A stretch of DNA of 64,000 nt from Tetrapyrgos nigripes. Its lineage: Eukaryota > Basidiomycota > Agaricomycetes > Agaricales > Campanellaceae. The stretch is from the NCBI GenBank assembly GCA_013368315.1, contig JAACJM010000017.1, forward strand, positions 682,001-746,000, written 5' to 3'. Below the pieces are notes generated by a model. The model was not told the DNA's origin, did not search any database, and was given only the letters and a program-made list of their open reading frames with translations. The translations under genes were made by a program, and so were the position numbers. This document shows positions 12,401 through 23,330 of this stretch, in pieces; positions within the stretch are counted from its first letter, which is position 1; every line of letters begins with the position of its first letter.

Positions 12401-13813
12401 TTGTGGCACAGGCAGCCCCCTTTGTACTATATGATCTAGTACCTGCAGAATGTTTTGCAGCCTGGCGTGCTTTATCCCAGCTGGTACCACTTGTCTGGCA
12501 GCCAGTGATTCAGGATATTGAGTCATATTTGGTAACTATGATTTATTTTTAGTATGAAAAATGTCAATCTTAAGCAAATTTTACTAGGCTCAACTGCAGC
12601 AGGCGATTGACAATTTCCTCAATTGCACAGCTCACTGGACACCACGCTGGTTCAATAAGCCAAAATTCCACATACTTCTGCATCTTCCTGAACACATCCG
12701 TTGTTTTGGGCCTGCGATACTATTCGCCACTGAGACGTTTGAGTCTTTCAATGCCATCATCTGTTCAATCAGCATACACAGTAATCGTCAAGCCCCTTCT
12801 CAAGATATTGCCATTGAATTTGCTGGGTTAAACCGCGTTCGTCATCTGCTCAGTGGTGGCTGGTTTATTAATCCAGAAATCCCTCATTCGGACTCTCAGG
12901 AGCTGCCAAAGACAGCCTCTGATTTTTGCACCATTGGAACTCTTCCCAAACAGCTCATTGAATGTGACACATACTTACAGAAGATGATAGGCTTCAAGTC
13001 CAACAACGCCTCTCACAATGTGCATTTTCAACCAAAGAGTTCACCTTTACATTGGGCTGAAACCAAGATGTCAAAGTACACTCCAGATCAAGATTATTCA
13101 CGCCATCTTTGGAATCAGTGTGCATCATTTCATTTACAGAATAGTGCAATCTGCCGACTTGATGCTGTTGTGGTGGTCTGTACACTCACAGGAAAAGGAC
13201 TTGCACAAATCAAGGAGGTTCTGCAGGCAACAGATGACAGCCAGAATATGGAGAAAGGTATACCATCCTTGATACTTATCCAGCAAATTGCACTTGGATA
13301 TGTATCACCAACTTACCACATGCCAAGGCTAAGCTTCCTACCGCATTTTTCAGTAGTTCGTCACCAGGTAAGCAATGTGAAGTTCTTGAAGCCATATTGG
13401 AATCTGAACAGCTGCTCACTGTACAGGACTTGTACTGTGCTGTGAACACTCAGCATCATTGTGACAGAAACAATTGTCAAGTTTCAAAAGTTTTACGGAC
13501 AAAGACACAAGAACAAGTTGAAATCATTGTGCCAACTGACACTGTGGTTCACCAAAACACCTCAGATATCATCCTAAATACCACACAAATGCGGGATTTT
13601 GCCCATATCTTACCCTTTGCAGCCTTGTCTACCCCACCATCAAGAGCAGATTGCATTGCTGAGGGGTCAAAGAGAGAAATGGAAAGACCAAAGACAAAAC
13701 AGAAGACCAAGAAGACACTGTTCCAGAGGCTTGTACGAGGTAGAAACAGGCCTGAAGGTGTTGCTGTTCAGCGAGACTCATGCTTGCAGAATGAAATCAC
13801 CCATTCCCAATAA
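9429..13813 (+). CDS. Plavaka-type transposase (RNase H-fold, CACTA-like), multi-exon
   Basis: This is the transposase that would cut and join the element ends. The start is MPAIPPNAPNPN at 9429, spliced to VFQQGTDGKYTCLICRDGTW with a Cys/His cluster (CLIC...HRRHCQEHEQSQTH), probably a DNA-binding zinc finger. Downstream blocks: IEYGEYRRRNQDIDPRWFPWPDKI, then IIHQHSGGVSSWTYSDPTKENLW, then the hallmark FPIWLYCDDTSGNKSKKWNK and HNSFLFTAAGL, then PPLEMLDGIADQLE, a block ending LLGDNPMQSEFACHIGL, and a late DIESYL region. The paired acidic residues in YCDDTSGN are likely catalytic or metal-binding; this is inference. The C-terminus is at 13813. I recognise the family from many mushroom genomes. 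I could not verify that every exon joins in frame, so activity is uncertain. Confidence 0.78.
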
Positions 13814-14085
13814 GCACTTAGCAATCTGAATAGTGACCCCAAAACACATGGGACACCAATGCGCTGGCATTTTCATTCTCTTCGCCTCTCCACCTCTTCA
13901 CCATGTCACTGACTCCTCTGGGCTTTCATCATTCCTCTTTAGCCTCTTGGCTTGTGTTTCAGTCCTTCCCACATTGATTTCCAAGTCTCCGCCCCGCTGT
14001 ATTTTTCAGGGATGGAAATCAGCTTTTTTTCGGTATTTAAACCTTCATTTGACTTGAAGACGACTGGCTTGCCCCCTGCTCTGCA

Positions 14086-16058
14086 ATGACCACGTCTTTG
14101 CTGCAGATAAACACTTTACCAGATCCTTCCCACTTCGTTGACTCTTTATCCACCCAACTATCTCTCACCAATACTCAGAACATGGAATTGCAAGCTGCTG
14201 TTGAAGTCCATAAATTTGCTTGTGTATCAGCCCTTTCTGCTGACAATGGGTATCAGCTCGGACATGGACTCGACAGACCTTTGCTCCTCCTCCAGCTTGT
14301 CACACAGGCCAACATTTTCTGTCTCCAGAACACTGTTGACAGGCTACTCGTGCAAGATACCAAGGCTTTAAGAATCAAGTCTCTGACAATTGGGCACCTA
14401 ACAAGGATGATAAAGTGAGTTCCTAATTCACTACTTCACTTCTTCCAATGGCATTTACGCCGAGTACCTACAGGTAATAGTGTTGAAGACTGTTAAAGAA
14501 GCACTAATTTACCCGCATCAAGTAAGCTTTGCTAAAGCGGGTGACGACATTTTTGTATGTCTTCCTTTTCTTTGAAGCAATGATCTTATATTTTCATATA
14601 CAGAACAAACTCGAGTCAAGCAAGAACTCGCTCAAGCTTAGCCATGCCTTCAAAACCCTGAAGCATTGCAAAAACTTCCACACGCACGTTTACGAGACCA
14701 CAAACAATACTAAGGGCACCCTCCGCCGTCAGGTATGTTTTACCTAGCAAACTTTTTTGTCTACTACGAATTACACTTACAATAATTGCAGCTATTCAAG
14801 ATAACATTGGGATCGAAGAAGAGGAGTTTACATTCAGCAGTCCTCAAACTCGAATCCTCTCTCAAGGTAACTCTCAATCCACCACAGCGAGTCAAATTCA
14901 CTTGCTGAGTGGCCTTATGGGTATGTATTCATACTGGCTCATATTCTGACTGACCACTTCTGTTTATAGAGGAGATACATTCAAGACAATGCTGCTAACA
15001 GCAATCCAACATGCACCAAACGTACTCGGGAAGGTACTGAAAAGTCTTCTCCAAGTACTGAGGTCTCATTGGATACCAAACTGCCTCCCACCAAAATGGA
15101 CAGTTTTTGGAGTGGATTTGATTCTTGGTTAGCAGATCTCAGCGAAAAGATGGGTTCTGATATTGAAAGTGAGTTTTATTAAGCAATTCCATCCTCTACA
15201 TCTATACTAATCTATGACTATGACAGTTATTTTGAGGAAACAGCAAAGCTCGATGAAAAGGAAAGTGCGGCTTCGATTGCCGCTCCTGTCGATGATGTTC
15301 CCAGGTGTCACCTTTCCTCCAACTCCAGTTGCCTCCTTTACTCCAAACACACATATGCAACCTCAAGACGCAACCACCTCCTTCTTTGAAGAGCAGGACA
15401 GGCGCATGGACATGGCTGGTAATGATGACGAGATTGTGGAGTACCAAGCCATGATGGTAGCATGAAACTGACAGTGAGTCCCAACGCCATTCTGAGATGT
15501 TTTCTATACTCATGTACTCCAACATCTTTCTCTCCCAGCCTGGTATTCTCTTCTAGCCCACCATCCTCTCCTACAGTTTCACATTGCAATAACCCACATC
15601 CCAGGTCTTTGCTATCATTCAGGACAGGTTGTGGCACCGTTCATCAGTCAGCTGCTCAGCATTGGATCTCAGACTCTGGTAATGGCAGCAGAGGAAGAAT
15701 GTCCAGCCCAACATATCCCTCGGATGACGAGTCATCTTTCAGCTCCCCTAGAACCTCTGGTGCTCCACCCATTACTTCAACTTTCTCATTCTCTCCTTCC
15801 CCTAGTAACAGTCTTATTTGCAATCAGGTTCGCCTTACCAATTCCTCTCATTCTGTGGCCTTCACTGACATTTTGCAGCCATATGGTTCAGGTACACGCG
15901 AACATCATCATTCCATTTCTAGTGTTTTGTCGCTTTCATCATTGCTTTCGTCATCACATGCAGAGCAATGGGGTAATGAGAACACAGGGATCATCAATCA
16001 TTCTGCAGCCTCCAGTCACGGTGCTCATTCCACTGGGCCTCGTAGGCCATGGGAGTAG
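14086..16058 (+). CDS. Second transposon-borne gene, function unknown, multi-exon, possibly decayed
   Basis: I do not recognise this gene. Several coding-like segments follow each other on the plus strand: MTTSLLQINTLPDPSHF at 14086, SDNWAPNKDDK near 14380-14412, a Lys-rich block KLESSKNSLKLSHAFKTLKH at about 14603, and RYIQDNAANSNPTCTKRTRE near 14970. An acidic YFEETAKLDEKESAASIAAP block (about 15225-15300) and a Ser-rich C-terminal stretch ending STGPRRPWE at 16058 complete it. GT-AG junctions are plausible between most segments, for example a donor after 14412 with an acceptor at about 14473. The first segment does not join the next cleanly, so decay or a missed small exon is possible. Its place inside the TIRs and its orientation suggest a transposon accessory protein. 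Confidence 0.45.
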
Positions 16059-16325
16059 TGGTATCAATCATTTACAGTAGACACTTGACATTTGGTAGAA
16101 TACTTAGTAGTTAGACATCATTTAATACATACTAATTTCGAGCAACGATGATTGAAGCTGAAAATTCTGAGCGAACCAAGGGGAAGGCGATAACAGTTAT
16201 AAAGATACTGCTGGTCATCTACCCAACCCATTCAGTAAACCGTGGTCAGACCATTGTCTGTGCAGTTGCGTCAGTCGATAGCCGATGTTCAGGGCTGCCT
16301 GAAATGTGGTTTGCCCACAGTTTGC

Positions 16326-16360
16326 CTGTGGTCGCCCCACGGTTTGGCCCTTGGGTGTGT
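16326..16360 (-). repeat. Right terminal inverted repeat of the Plavaka-like element
   Basis: The repeat ends TTGGGTGTGT, followed by ACT (the duplicated target). It matches the left end in inverted orientation. Confidence 0.85.
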
Positions 16361-16363
16361 ACT

Positions 16364-16634
16364 CTTCAACAAAATCCAAGCATTGGCCCTGCGAATGGAT
16401 TCTGCAGGAGGCATTGACCCTAGACACCACAATACAGTCAGGATATATCAGTAAAATTCGGAAGTAATAATTCAGTCTTAGATAGCCACTCACATTGTTG
16501 CATCTGTCGGACGCAATGCAGACAGAGCCAGAAAAGCCAGGAATCTCAGGCTGGAAATCCTAGTTGGAAGTAAACAAAAGTTCAAGATAGAACCGAGTAA
16601 TTGAATGATCAATGCCTTACAACGAAGCAGCAAA
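16364..16634. other. Gap between the Plavaka-like and hAT-like elements
   Basis: I see no coding signal here. The last 8 bp (16627-16634, GCAGCAAA) are the left target-site duplication of the next element. Confidence 0.5.
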
Positions 16635-17195
16635 TAGTGATGTGCCAGCTAGGGCTCTGAGCCCTGAGCCAGCTGGAGATGGGCCCTAGTAGGCTGGACC
16701 GAGCCTGAGCCCCTAAACCGGCCTACTAGGCCCCATGGCTCAGGCTCTGAGTTTTGAAAGCCCTTTGGCCCTGGCCTGAGCCATCCAAAATCATACAGGC
16801 TCAGGCCAAATATATGCCGCCTAAAACTGTATAGTTTATGTAATTTATTGCATACCAAATGACATTTTTAGGGAGGTCTCGCAATTTTGGAGTTTAGTAT
16901 GCGCATCGCCAACTGAAACTGGCATGTTTGTACATATTTGTGCACCACAGTGGCTGGGAAGGACCCCCATGCTTGACTCTCAGGCTATCAACATCCCCTT
17001 TAATAGCCTTGTATGAACATACTTTGCCCCTTTACCTCCAACCCACTCAATGTGTCAACATAGCCAATGCTTGACACTGTCCATCTCGCCTTCAAACCAC
17101 TCTGAGAAAATTTTCTACTAAAAGCTGAGGCTAAGCCTGAGCCAGCCCTGGGCCCTGCTGTAGGGCCTGGTCGAGCTGGAGCTGTCACCTCACTA
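16635..17195. mobile_element. Non-autonomous hAT-like element, 561 bp, with 8-bp target duplication
   Basis: The left end reads TAGTGATGTGCCAGCT and the reverse complement of the right end reads TAGTGAGGTGACAGCT (14 of 16 identical). Directly outside, GCAGCAAA occurs at 16627-16634 and again at 17196-17203, a perfect 8-bp target duplication, the length made by hAT transposases. The interior has no long frame but is rich in GAGCC/GGCCCT motifs near both ends. It must have been mobilised in trans. Confidence 0.85.
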
Positions 17196-17203
17196 GCAGC
17201 AAA

Positions 17204-17611
17204 TCTAGAGAAAGGCTTCAGGTCAATCCAGTTACAGTATTATCTTTGGCATCCATGTACCTCATCTGCAGAACAAGTGCCACTGCTGTTGCATTGAGCA
17301 GCTGATTGACCAATGGCTGTGGTCAAGGTGACTGTGACTGTGATAAAGAGTTTGTTGAAATTGAGTTGCATGATTGATCATTGTTTGCTGGGGTTGGTTT
17401 TTCTGAGAAAGAAGGATGAGCCTAGTCTCTTATAAACAGACAGTATCAGCGATCATTGAAATGATGCGATAGCAGGATGAGCCTGAGCAGTGGAGAGCAG
17501 CTATTGTTCGTCAACTTGCTTAAATACCTCTTGTATGCATGCCTTCCCCCTAGCAAACCATAGATGCAATAAAATCACATCTGGAGATGATCCAAGTTTG
17601 AAGTTGATGCC
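17204..17611. other. Gap without recognised genes
   Basis: Low-complexity GTTGATTG-like sequence lies at about 17290-17400. I see no coding signal. Confidence 0.4.
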
Positions 17612-17818
17612 CATTGACACCCTCCATTCATTGAGGAACCTATGGACTAATAGTAGGCAACCTTGTGGGCAAACAGTTCACATTGACACCCTCCGTTCAT
17701 TGAGGAACCTATAGACTAATAGTAGGCAACCTTGTGGGCAAACAGTTCACATTGACACCCTCCGTTCATTGAGGAACCTATAGACTAATAGTAGGCAACC
17801 TTGTGGGCAAACAGTTCA
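17612..17818. repeat. Tandem repeat, 3 x 69 bp
   Basis: Units start at 17612, 17681 and 17750, each beginning CATTGACACCCTCC and ending GGGCAAACAGTTCA. Units 2 and 3 are identical or nearly so. Unit 1 differs at a few positions, such as CATTCA for CGTTCA. Confidence 0.9.
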
Positions 17819-18800
17819 AAGGTCTTTCCAACACACATGAGCTTGAAGGGATGATATTGCTTTCACTTCCACAGAAGGGCCAGGAAGGCTCTACCACTTC
17901 CACAGAAGTCACATATGGAAGATATTTTATTCTGTGGACAAAGTTAAGCTTGCAATGATTTGAAAGTAAGTCCAGAATCAGCTTCCAGCTGGTAATGACT
18001 ACAATGTGGTTGTTAACGTCTACTAAAAATTGCTTATCTCGTTGATGCCCATGCACATCTTCCAATCGGCTTGTTCCATTCAATGAAATCTTGAAGCAAG
18101 CTGCAAGTGAATTTCAAATCTCTTGGACATATCTTTACATCTAGTTGCCTGCCACTTGTGTTTTCTTTGATGTCAGTATTACAGGAGTACATCAGCAAAA
18201 TACCGGGTCCTTCTATTCCTTCTATGGCTAGACATATAGAAGGATTAGAAGGATAGAAGATGTTCTATCAGTAGAGGTACATGACTATCCAATAGACCAC
18301 ATTCTATTTCACTAGAACAAACTTTTCATTGTGATAGACATAGATATAGAATGGCCAATAGATACATGTTGAAAGAGTATTAGAAAGACAGGCATTGCAA
18401 GGGCGATGTATACTGACTGATCAGCCCAATGTAATCTCGTGTACCCAACACCCAACAGTAGCAGCCACTACACAACCACCATACAGAACGGTGCTAAACA
18501 GTTGCAAGCAACATGGAACTTAGGGCACATAGATAAGTGATCTGCAAGAAGCTCATCAGTCAATATCATCTGCCCCACCCATGACAATTAAAACAAATTT
18601 CAATCAGGGCTACTCACAAAATTGGTATATCAAGGACTGGTGGTGAACAACGAGGGCCTGTTGAAGGCACATTGGGTGCAGCAAGCACAGATAAATACAC
18701 TGAGAGCCTAGAAACTGGAGTAATCAGCACTTTGACTGCCAGTAGTATTGGAAAGAGAAGGGCAGATTTGGACATATGGGCCATGGGAGCAGTAGTGAGA
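17819..18800. other. TE-derived intergenic sequence
   Basis: The stretch contains a 17-bp-stem hairpin at 18209-18252 (CCTTCTAT arms, 10-base loop, one mismatch). A short frame from 18672 enters the palindrome arm. I recognise no gene. Confidence 0.4.
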
Positions 18801-19870
18801 AACTGGAAGCATGCAAACAGTGTAACTGGTGTGGCTGATGGCTCCCCAAAAGGTATAGGAATGGTCATATCACATACCAACGACAATTCTGCATCAACAA
18901 TTCCCTACCCCTACCCTTGCAAGCCATCTCAAATGAGGTCCACTATGCCCAGTCGATCTGTAGCAAGTGAAAAAGCAGGAGTATTTGGATCATCTTTGCA
19001 GCAGGCTACCAACCTAGCAAGGACAACATAGAAACACAATCATACCAGCCCCAGGTTGTCTTCAGAACCCACTACCAGCCTGTGTGGATCCCCAAGCATA
19101 TGTGGAAGTTTTTTACTAGGGCTCAGTAAAAAAGGGGGTAGGGTAGGATGTAGCATTTTTCAGAGCTTTGGTTGCTCCTCCCTCCAAAGACCTGGTCAAC
19201 CAGCATCCTGAAAGCAATATCAATAGAAGATGAGAGCAGATCCTGCTCCTCTGCAATCACATCTTCCTGGACTATTTGAGATCCGGTGGTTCAGTTATCA
19301 GCCAAATAAGTGGTTTCTCTGAAATCCTCAAGAGGCTGTAAGTTGCCTTACCCTTTCTTCCTGCAAATAATGTAGTCTTACTCTGTTTCTTTTAGTTCTG
19401 GTCTCAATTGGCACACTCCTTTTCAGGCCAAGGAGACATATTACTCCTACAAGCATATATCCGCAAGTTTAGTCTCCTTTGTTCTTCAATACATAGCTCT
19501 TCCCCATAAAGACTCCAAGGAATTGTTCAAACTGAATGACCCCTCTTCACCAGGGGAACACCAGGAGGGTGGGAATGTGGACTTTGACAATTGTGTGGAT
19601 ATGATATCAAATAAGTATAAAGGCCTTGGGCAGTAAGCAGATATTTTCTTCTACTATAATCATTAAAGGATCTCATCTTCATTTTAGAGCTCTAGAAGCA
19701 CGAGTCTTGAAGTACCTGTCAAAGACCAATGACACCAAATGAACACCTTTCCATACCAACAGTGTATTGTTCAAGGCAGTGTGAAAATACACCTGAAATG
19801 CTGTGGGAAAATGTTTTGTGCTGTTTGATGACGCTGGCCTAGGTTTCAGCATTAGGCAGGGAAAAAAAAC
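18801..19870 (+). repeat. Left arm of a large imperfect palindrome
   Basis: The reverse complement of this arm reappears at 20013-22283 with few substitutions. In the plus direction it encodes the remnant NWKHANSVTGVADGSPKGIG, which is also found on the minus strand of the right arm. This arm lacks 1266 bp present in the right arm; the junction is at about 19535/19536. The spacer between the arms is 19871-20012. Confidence 0.9.
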
Positions 19871-20012
19871 TCTACCAGTCATGTGTGGACAACATTGTGC
19901 AAAACCAGTTGGAACAGGGCAATGTTATGAGTGACACTCTCAATAGTATCATTCCTGGTGGAACAGCAGAGTTTCCAAAGTTCGAGGCTTCTAAGCTGAC
20001 TAATGACCAATA

Positions 20013-22283
20013 AGTTTTTGCCCTGCCTAATGCTGAAACCTAGGCCAGCATCATCAAACAGCACAAAACATTTTCCCACAGCATTTCAGGTATATTTTCA
20101 CACTGCCTTGAACAATACACTGTTGGTATGGAAAGGTGTTCATTTGGTGTCATTGGTCTTTGACAGGTACTTCAAGACTCGTGCTTCTAGAGCTCTAAAA
20201 TGAAGATGAGATCCTTTAATGATTATAGTAGAAGAAAATATCTGCTTACTGCCCAAGGCCTTTATACTTATTTGATATCATATCCACACAATCGTCAAAG
20301 TCCACATTCCCACCCCCCTGGTGTTCCCCTGGTGAAGAGGGGTCATCTCTTTCTAAGGAACCTCTTGACTCTAAGTCTTCCTCATATTCTGTCATCAGCT
20401 CCATCCCCAGGTGAGCTGTGTCAACTCTGTCCCTCTCCCTCATCCTCATCCTTATCCTCTGCCTCTTCCTCACTGTCATCATCACTCTCTCTCTCTCCCT
20501 CAACCTCCAACTCTTCCTTACTGTCATCATCACTCTCAACTGTGCCCTCGTCCTCATCCTCATCCTCATCCTCATCCTTGTCCCCATCCTCATCCTCATC
20601 CTCATCCCCCTCATCCCCCCCCTCATCCTCATCCTCATCCTCATCCTCTCCTCATCCTCATCCTCATCCTCATCCTCATCCTCATCCTCCATCCTCATCC
20701 TCATCCTCATCCTCATCCTCATCCTCATCCTCATCCTCATCCTCATCCTCATCCCTCATCCTCCATCCTCATCCTCATCCTCATCCTCATCCTCATCCTC
20801 ATCCTCATCCTCATCCTCATCCTCATCCTCATCCTCATCCTCATCCTCATCCTCATCCTCATCCTCATCCTCATCCTCATCCTCATCCTCATCCTCATCC
20901 TCATCCTCATCCTCATCCTCATCCTCATCCTCATCCTCATCCTCAATCCTCATCCTCATCCTCATCCTCATCCTCATCCTCATCCTCATCCTCATCCTCA
21001 TCCTCATCCTCCCTCATCCTCATCCTCATCCTCATCCTCATCCTCATCCTCATCCTCATCCTCATCCTCATCCTCATCCTCATCCTCATCCTCGTCCTCG
21101 TCCCCATCCTCATCCTCATCCCCATCCTCATCCTCATCCTCATCCTCATCCTCATCCTCATCCTCATCTCCATTGTCATTGTCATCAAAACACAAGTCTA
21201 AAATGTCCTTAGACTCCTTCTCCTCATCCTCCTCTTCATCATCGTCACTATCCTGTTCATTGGCAACTTGAGGTGGAAGGAAGTATAGAAGATTGCCATG
21301 GAGATGACAGTGAAAGCCATTGAGGAGGACTGTGGTCGAAAAACGTGCAATTAAACCTTGCAAGGTAACCACTATACTGGGTTACATCACAAAATCCTTT
21401 TTCTGTGTCCTGAAGGATTAGACACAGAACATACTCCAGGAGGGTGAGGCACTTGGTGACCAACTCATCCTTGCTTTGGAGAAAAGACCCCAATATGTTG
21501 TGAAGGGCTGGGGCCAGATCACTAGGATGTAAATCTTCCAAGGAGTAATCTGGATTTTTGACGTAGTTCTCATAAAGAGCCCTAAAGGCAGCATGTAGGG
21601 GTTTGTCCAGCTTCAGTTTGAACAATTCCTTGGAGTCTTTGCAGGGAAGAGCTATGTATTGAAGAACAAAGGAGACTAAACTTGTGGATATATGCTTATA
21701 GGAGTAATACGTCTCCTCGGCCTGAAAAGGAGTGTGCCAATTGAGACCAGAACTAAAAGAAACAGAGTAAGACTACATTATTTGCAGGAAGAAAGGGTAA
21801 GGCAACTTACAGCCTCTTGAGGATTTCAGAGAAACCACTTATTTGGCTGAGAACTGAACACCAGATCTCAAATAGTCCAGGAAGATGTGATTGCAGAGGA
21901 GCAGGACCTGCTCTCGTCTTCTATCGATATTGCCTTCAGGATGCTAGTTGACCAGGTCTTTGGAGGGAGGAGCAACCAAAGCTCTGAAAAATGCTACATC
22001 CCACCCTACCCCCTTTTTTACTGAGAGAGTCCTCAAGTAAAGAGCCCTAGTCAAAAACTTCCACATATGCTTGGGGAGCCTGCTGCAAAGATGATCCAAA
22101 TACTCCTGCTTTTTTGCTCACTACAGATCAACTGGGCATAGTGGACCTTGTTTGAGACGGCTTGCAAGGGTAGGGGTAGGGAATTGTTGATGCAGAATTG
22201 TCATTGGTACATGATATGACCATTCCTATGCCTTTTGGGGAACCATTGACCACACTGGTTACACTGTTTGCATGCTTCCAGTT
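20013..22283 (-). repeat. Right arm of the palindrome, with the segment missing from the left arm
   Basis: This arm is an inverted copy of 18801-19870. The extra block 20347-21612 contains the hexanucleotide tract and the HPSDLAPALHNILG-coding segment. Outer homology ends at GCTTCCAGTT (22274-22283). Confidence 0.9.
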
Positions 22284-23330
22284 CGCATAAAAAGGGAATT
22301 TTGTGCTGTAAGGTGGTTGAAGGAAGAAGCTCAGTGATTGTATTGAAATTGGGCAGGACTCTGGGAAACACAGAAAAAATATGGGCAGCAAAATCTTGTG
22401 CTACTACATCTCAGGTCCTGGTCTTGGTGTCCACCCTATTTGCACTGTCCAAAGCAAAGCAGAAAGCCTTGGATTTAAGAATATCCTTTTTCAGGTCTTC
22501 AGAGCCAAAAAGTCCCTAGACCCTGGAGCAGACAAAGGCATGGACTGCGTCAACATAGAGAAGTCCTAGATAGGCTGCAAGTGTGCAGGATTCATTGCAA
22601 CTGGGATTGGAAACCCCAGGAAATTGGTGAGTGCAGCTAAAGAACCCACTAGCACAGTGAAAGCTGAAGATCCCATTGTCATTGAGTAACCTAGATCCTT
22701 CAGCTTTAGACAGGCAAGGCATGGGAGGCATTCCTTGGTACCACCACTGGAAGACTTCTACTCCTTCCTGATCGTTTCCATCTTTGTCCTGGTCAACATT
22801 GGCCTTGTCCTCATCATCTCCCAATGCCATGTCAACATTAGCCTCTTCCAGATTCTTTATGGCCTCCTCGTCCTCCTCATCATCTCCAGCTCTCCCTCCC
22901 AGGTCCTCAACATCCTTGTCACTCTCATCACCATCTGTGATGGACCAATTGGTCTCACTGGAAGTGACCCTTTGTCTTCTTGTTTCGTTATTGAGCCATG
23001 GCATGGGATCACAATAGTAGGGAGGGATACATTTGTTTTTGAATTCTGCATGTTTGGCAACTAAACGTCTGAGAACAACCAAAGAGTGTCGAGTGTGTTC
23101 TGAGTCTCCACAAATACTGCATGGGACCTTGCTGATTTGTTCTGGGTTCCTTTTGACCTTGGTTTGACCTTTGACTTATGCACAGTCAACATCGTTGAAA
23201 ATGGAAAAAAGACGGTGTGGCATACCTGGAGTATTTTCATTGGAATGAAATTTCTTCCTGTGAGCAACTATGTAGTTGGTGGTGGCCCACATGTTGTGAC
23301 CCACATGTTGTAGGGGAACCAGCACCCAGG
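20246..23330 (-). pseudogene. Decayed gene for a large acidic protein of a TE- or subtelomere-associated type
   Basis: Conserved-looking blocks appear on the minus strand in broken frames. From high to low coordinate they are: TNYIVAHRKKFHSNENTP (about 23300), VPCSICGDSEHTRHSLVVLR (a Cys/His cluster near 23100), HAEFKNKCIPPYYCDPMPW (about 23050), an Asp/Glu-rich stretch (22800-22960), and the palindrome-arm block NWKHANSVTSVVNGSPKGIG (about 22280). Then follow HAAFRALYENYVKNPDYSLE and LHPSDLAPALHNILGSFLQS (about 21520-21600), DVTQYSGYLARFNC, a long (Asp-Glu)n run from the hexamer tract, and GGNVDFDDCVDMISNKYKGL (about 20250-20310). Frames change and stops intervene between blocks, so I call it a relic. 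The function is unknown. The repeated copy in the palindrome suggests a mobile or subtelomeric origin. Confidence 0.5.
20548..21172. repeat. (CCTCAT)n hexanucleotide microsatellite, about 620 bp
   Basis: The tract is nearly pure CCTCAT repeats with a few interruptions (20753-20767, 20945, 21011-21014, 21093-21126). Read on the minus strand it gives Asp-Glu or Met-Arg dipeptide runs, and on the plus strand Ser, His-Pro or Leu-Ile runs. It lies in the block absent from the left palindrome arm. Confidence 0.95.

Larger units (their letters stand above)
8890..16360 (+). mobile_element. Plavaka/CACTA-like DNA transposon, 7471 bp, with TIRs and 3-bp target duplication
   Basis: The two ends form inverted repeats. 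The left end begins ACACACCCAATGGC and carries ACCGTGGGGC at 8907. The reverse complement of the right end begins ACACACCCAAGGGC and carries ACCGTGGGGC at the same offset: the first ten bases are identical and 23 of the first 27 match. ACT directly outside both ends gives a 3-bp target duplication, as expected for CACTA-superfamily elements. Subterminal copies of ACCACGG/CCGTGG cluster at both ends (8907-8960 and 16240-16350). The element carries a multi-exon transposase gene and a second, uncharacterised gene, both on the plus strand. It inserted between the VTT gene and a TE-rich region. Confidence 0.85.

Noticed and set aside
9429..13813. KDZ (Kyakuja-Dileera-Zisupton) transposase
   Set aside because: The CxC-type N-terminal signature of KDZ proteins is not seen, while YCDDTSGN...SKKWN...HNSFLFT matches the Plavaka pattern as I know it.
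17612..17818. CRISPR-like array
   Set aside because: The 69-bp units are directly adjacent tandem copies without unique spacers, in a eukaryotic genome.
20200..21201. Long frames of 264-333 codons on the plus strand rich in Ser, His-Pro or Leu-Ile
   Set aside because: They are the three readings of the (CCTCAT)n microsatellite. Any frame through it stays open, so length is no evidence of coding.
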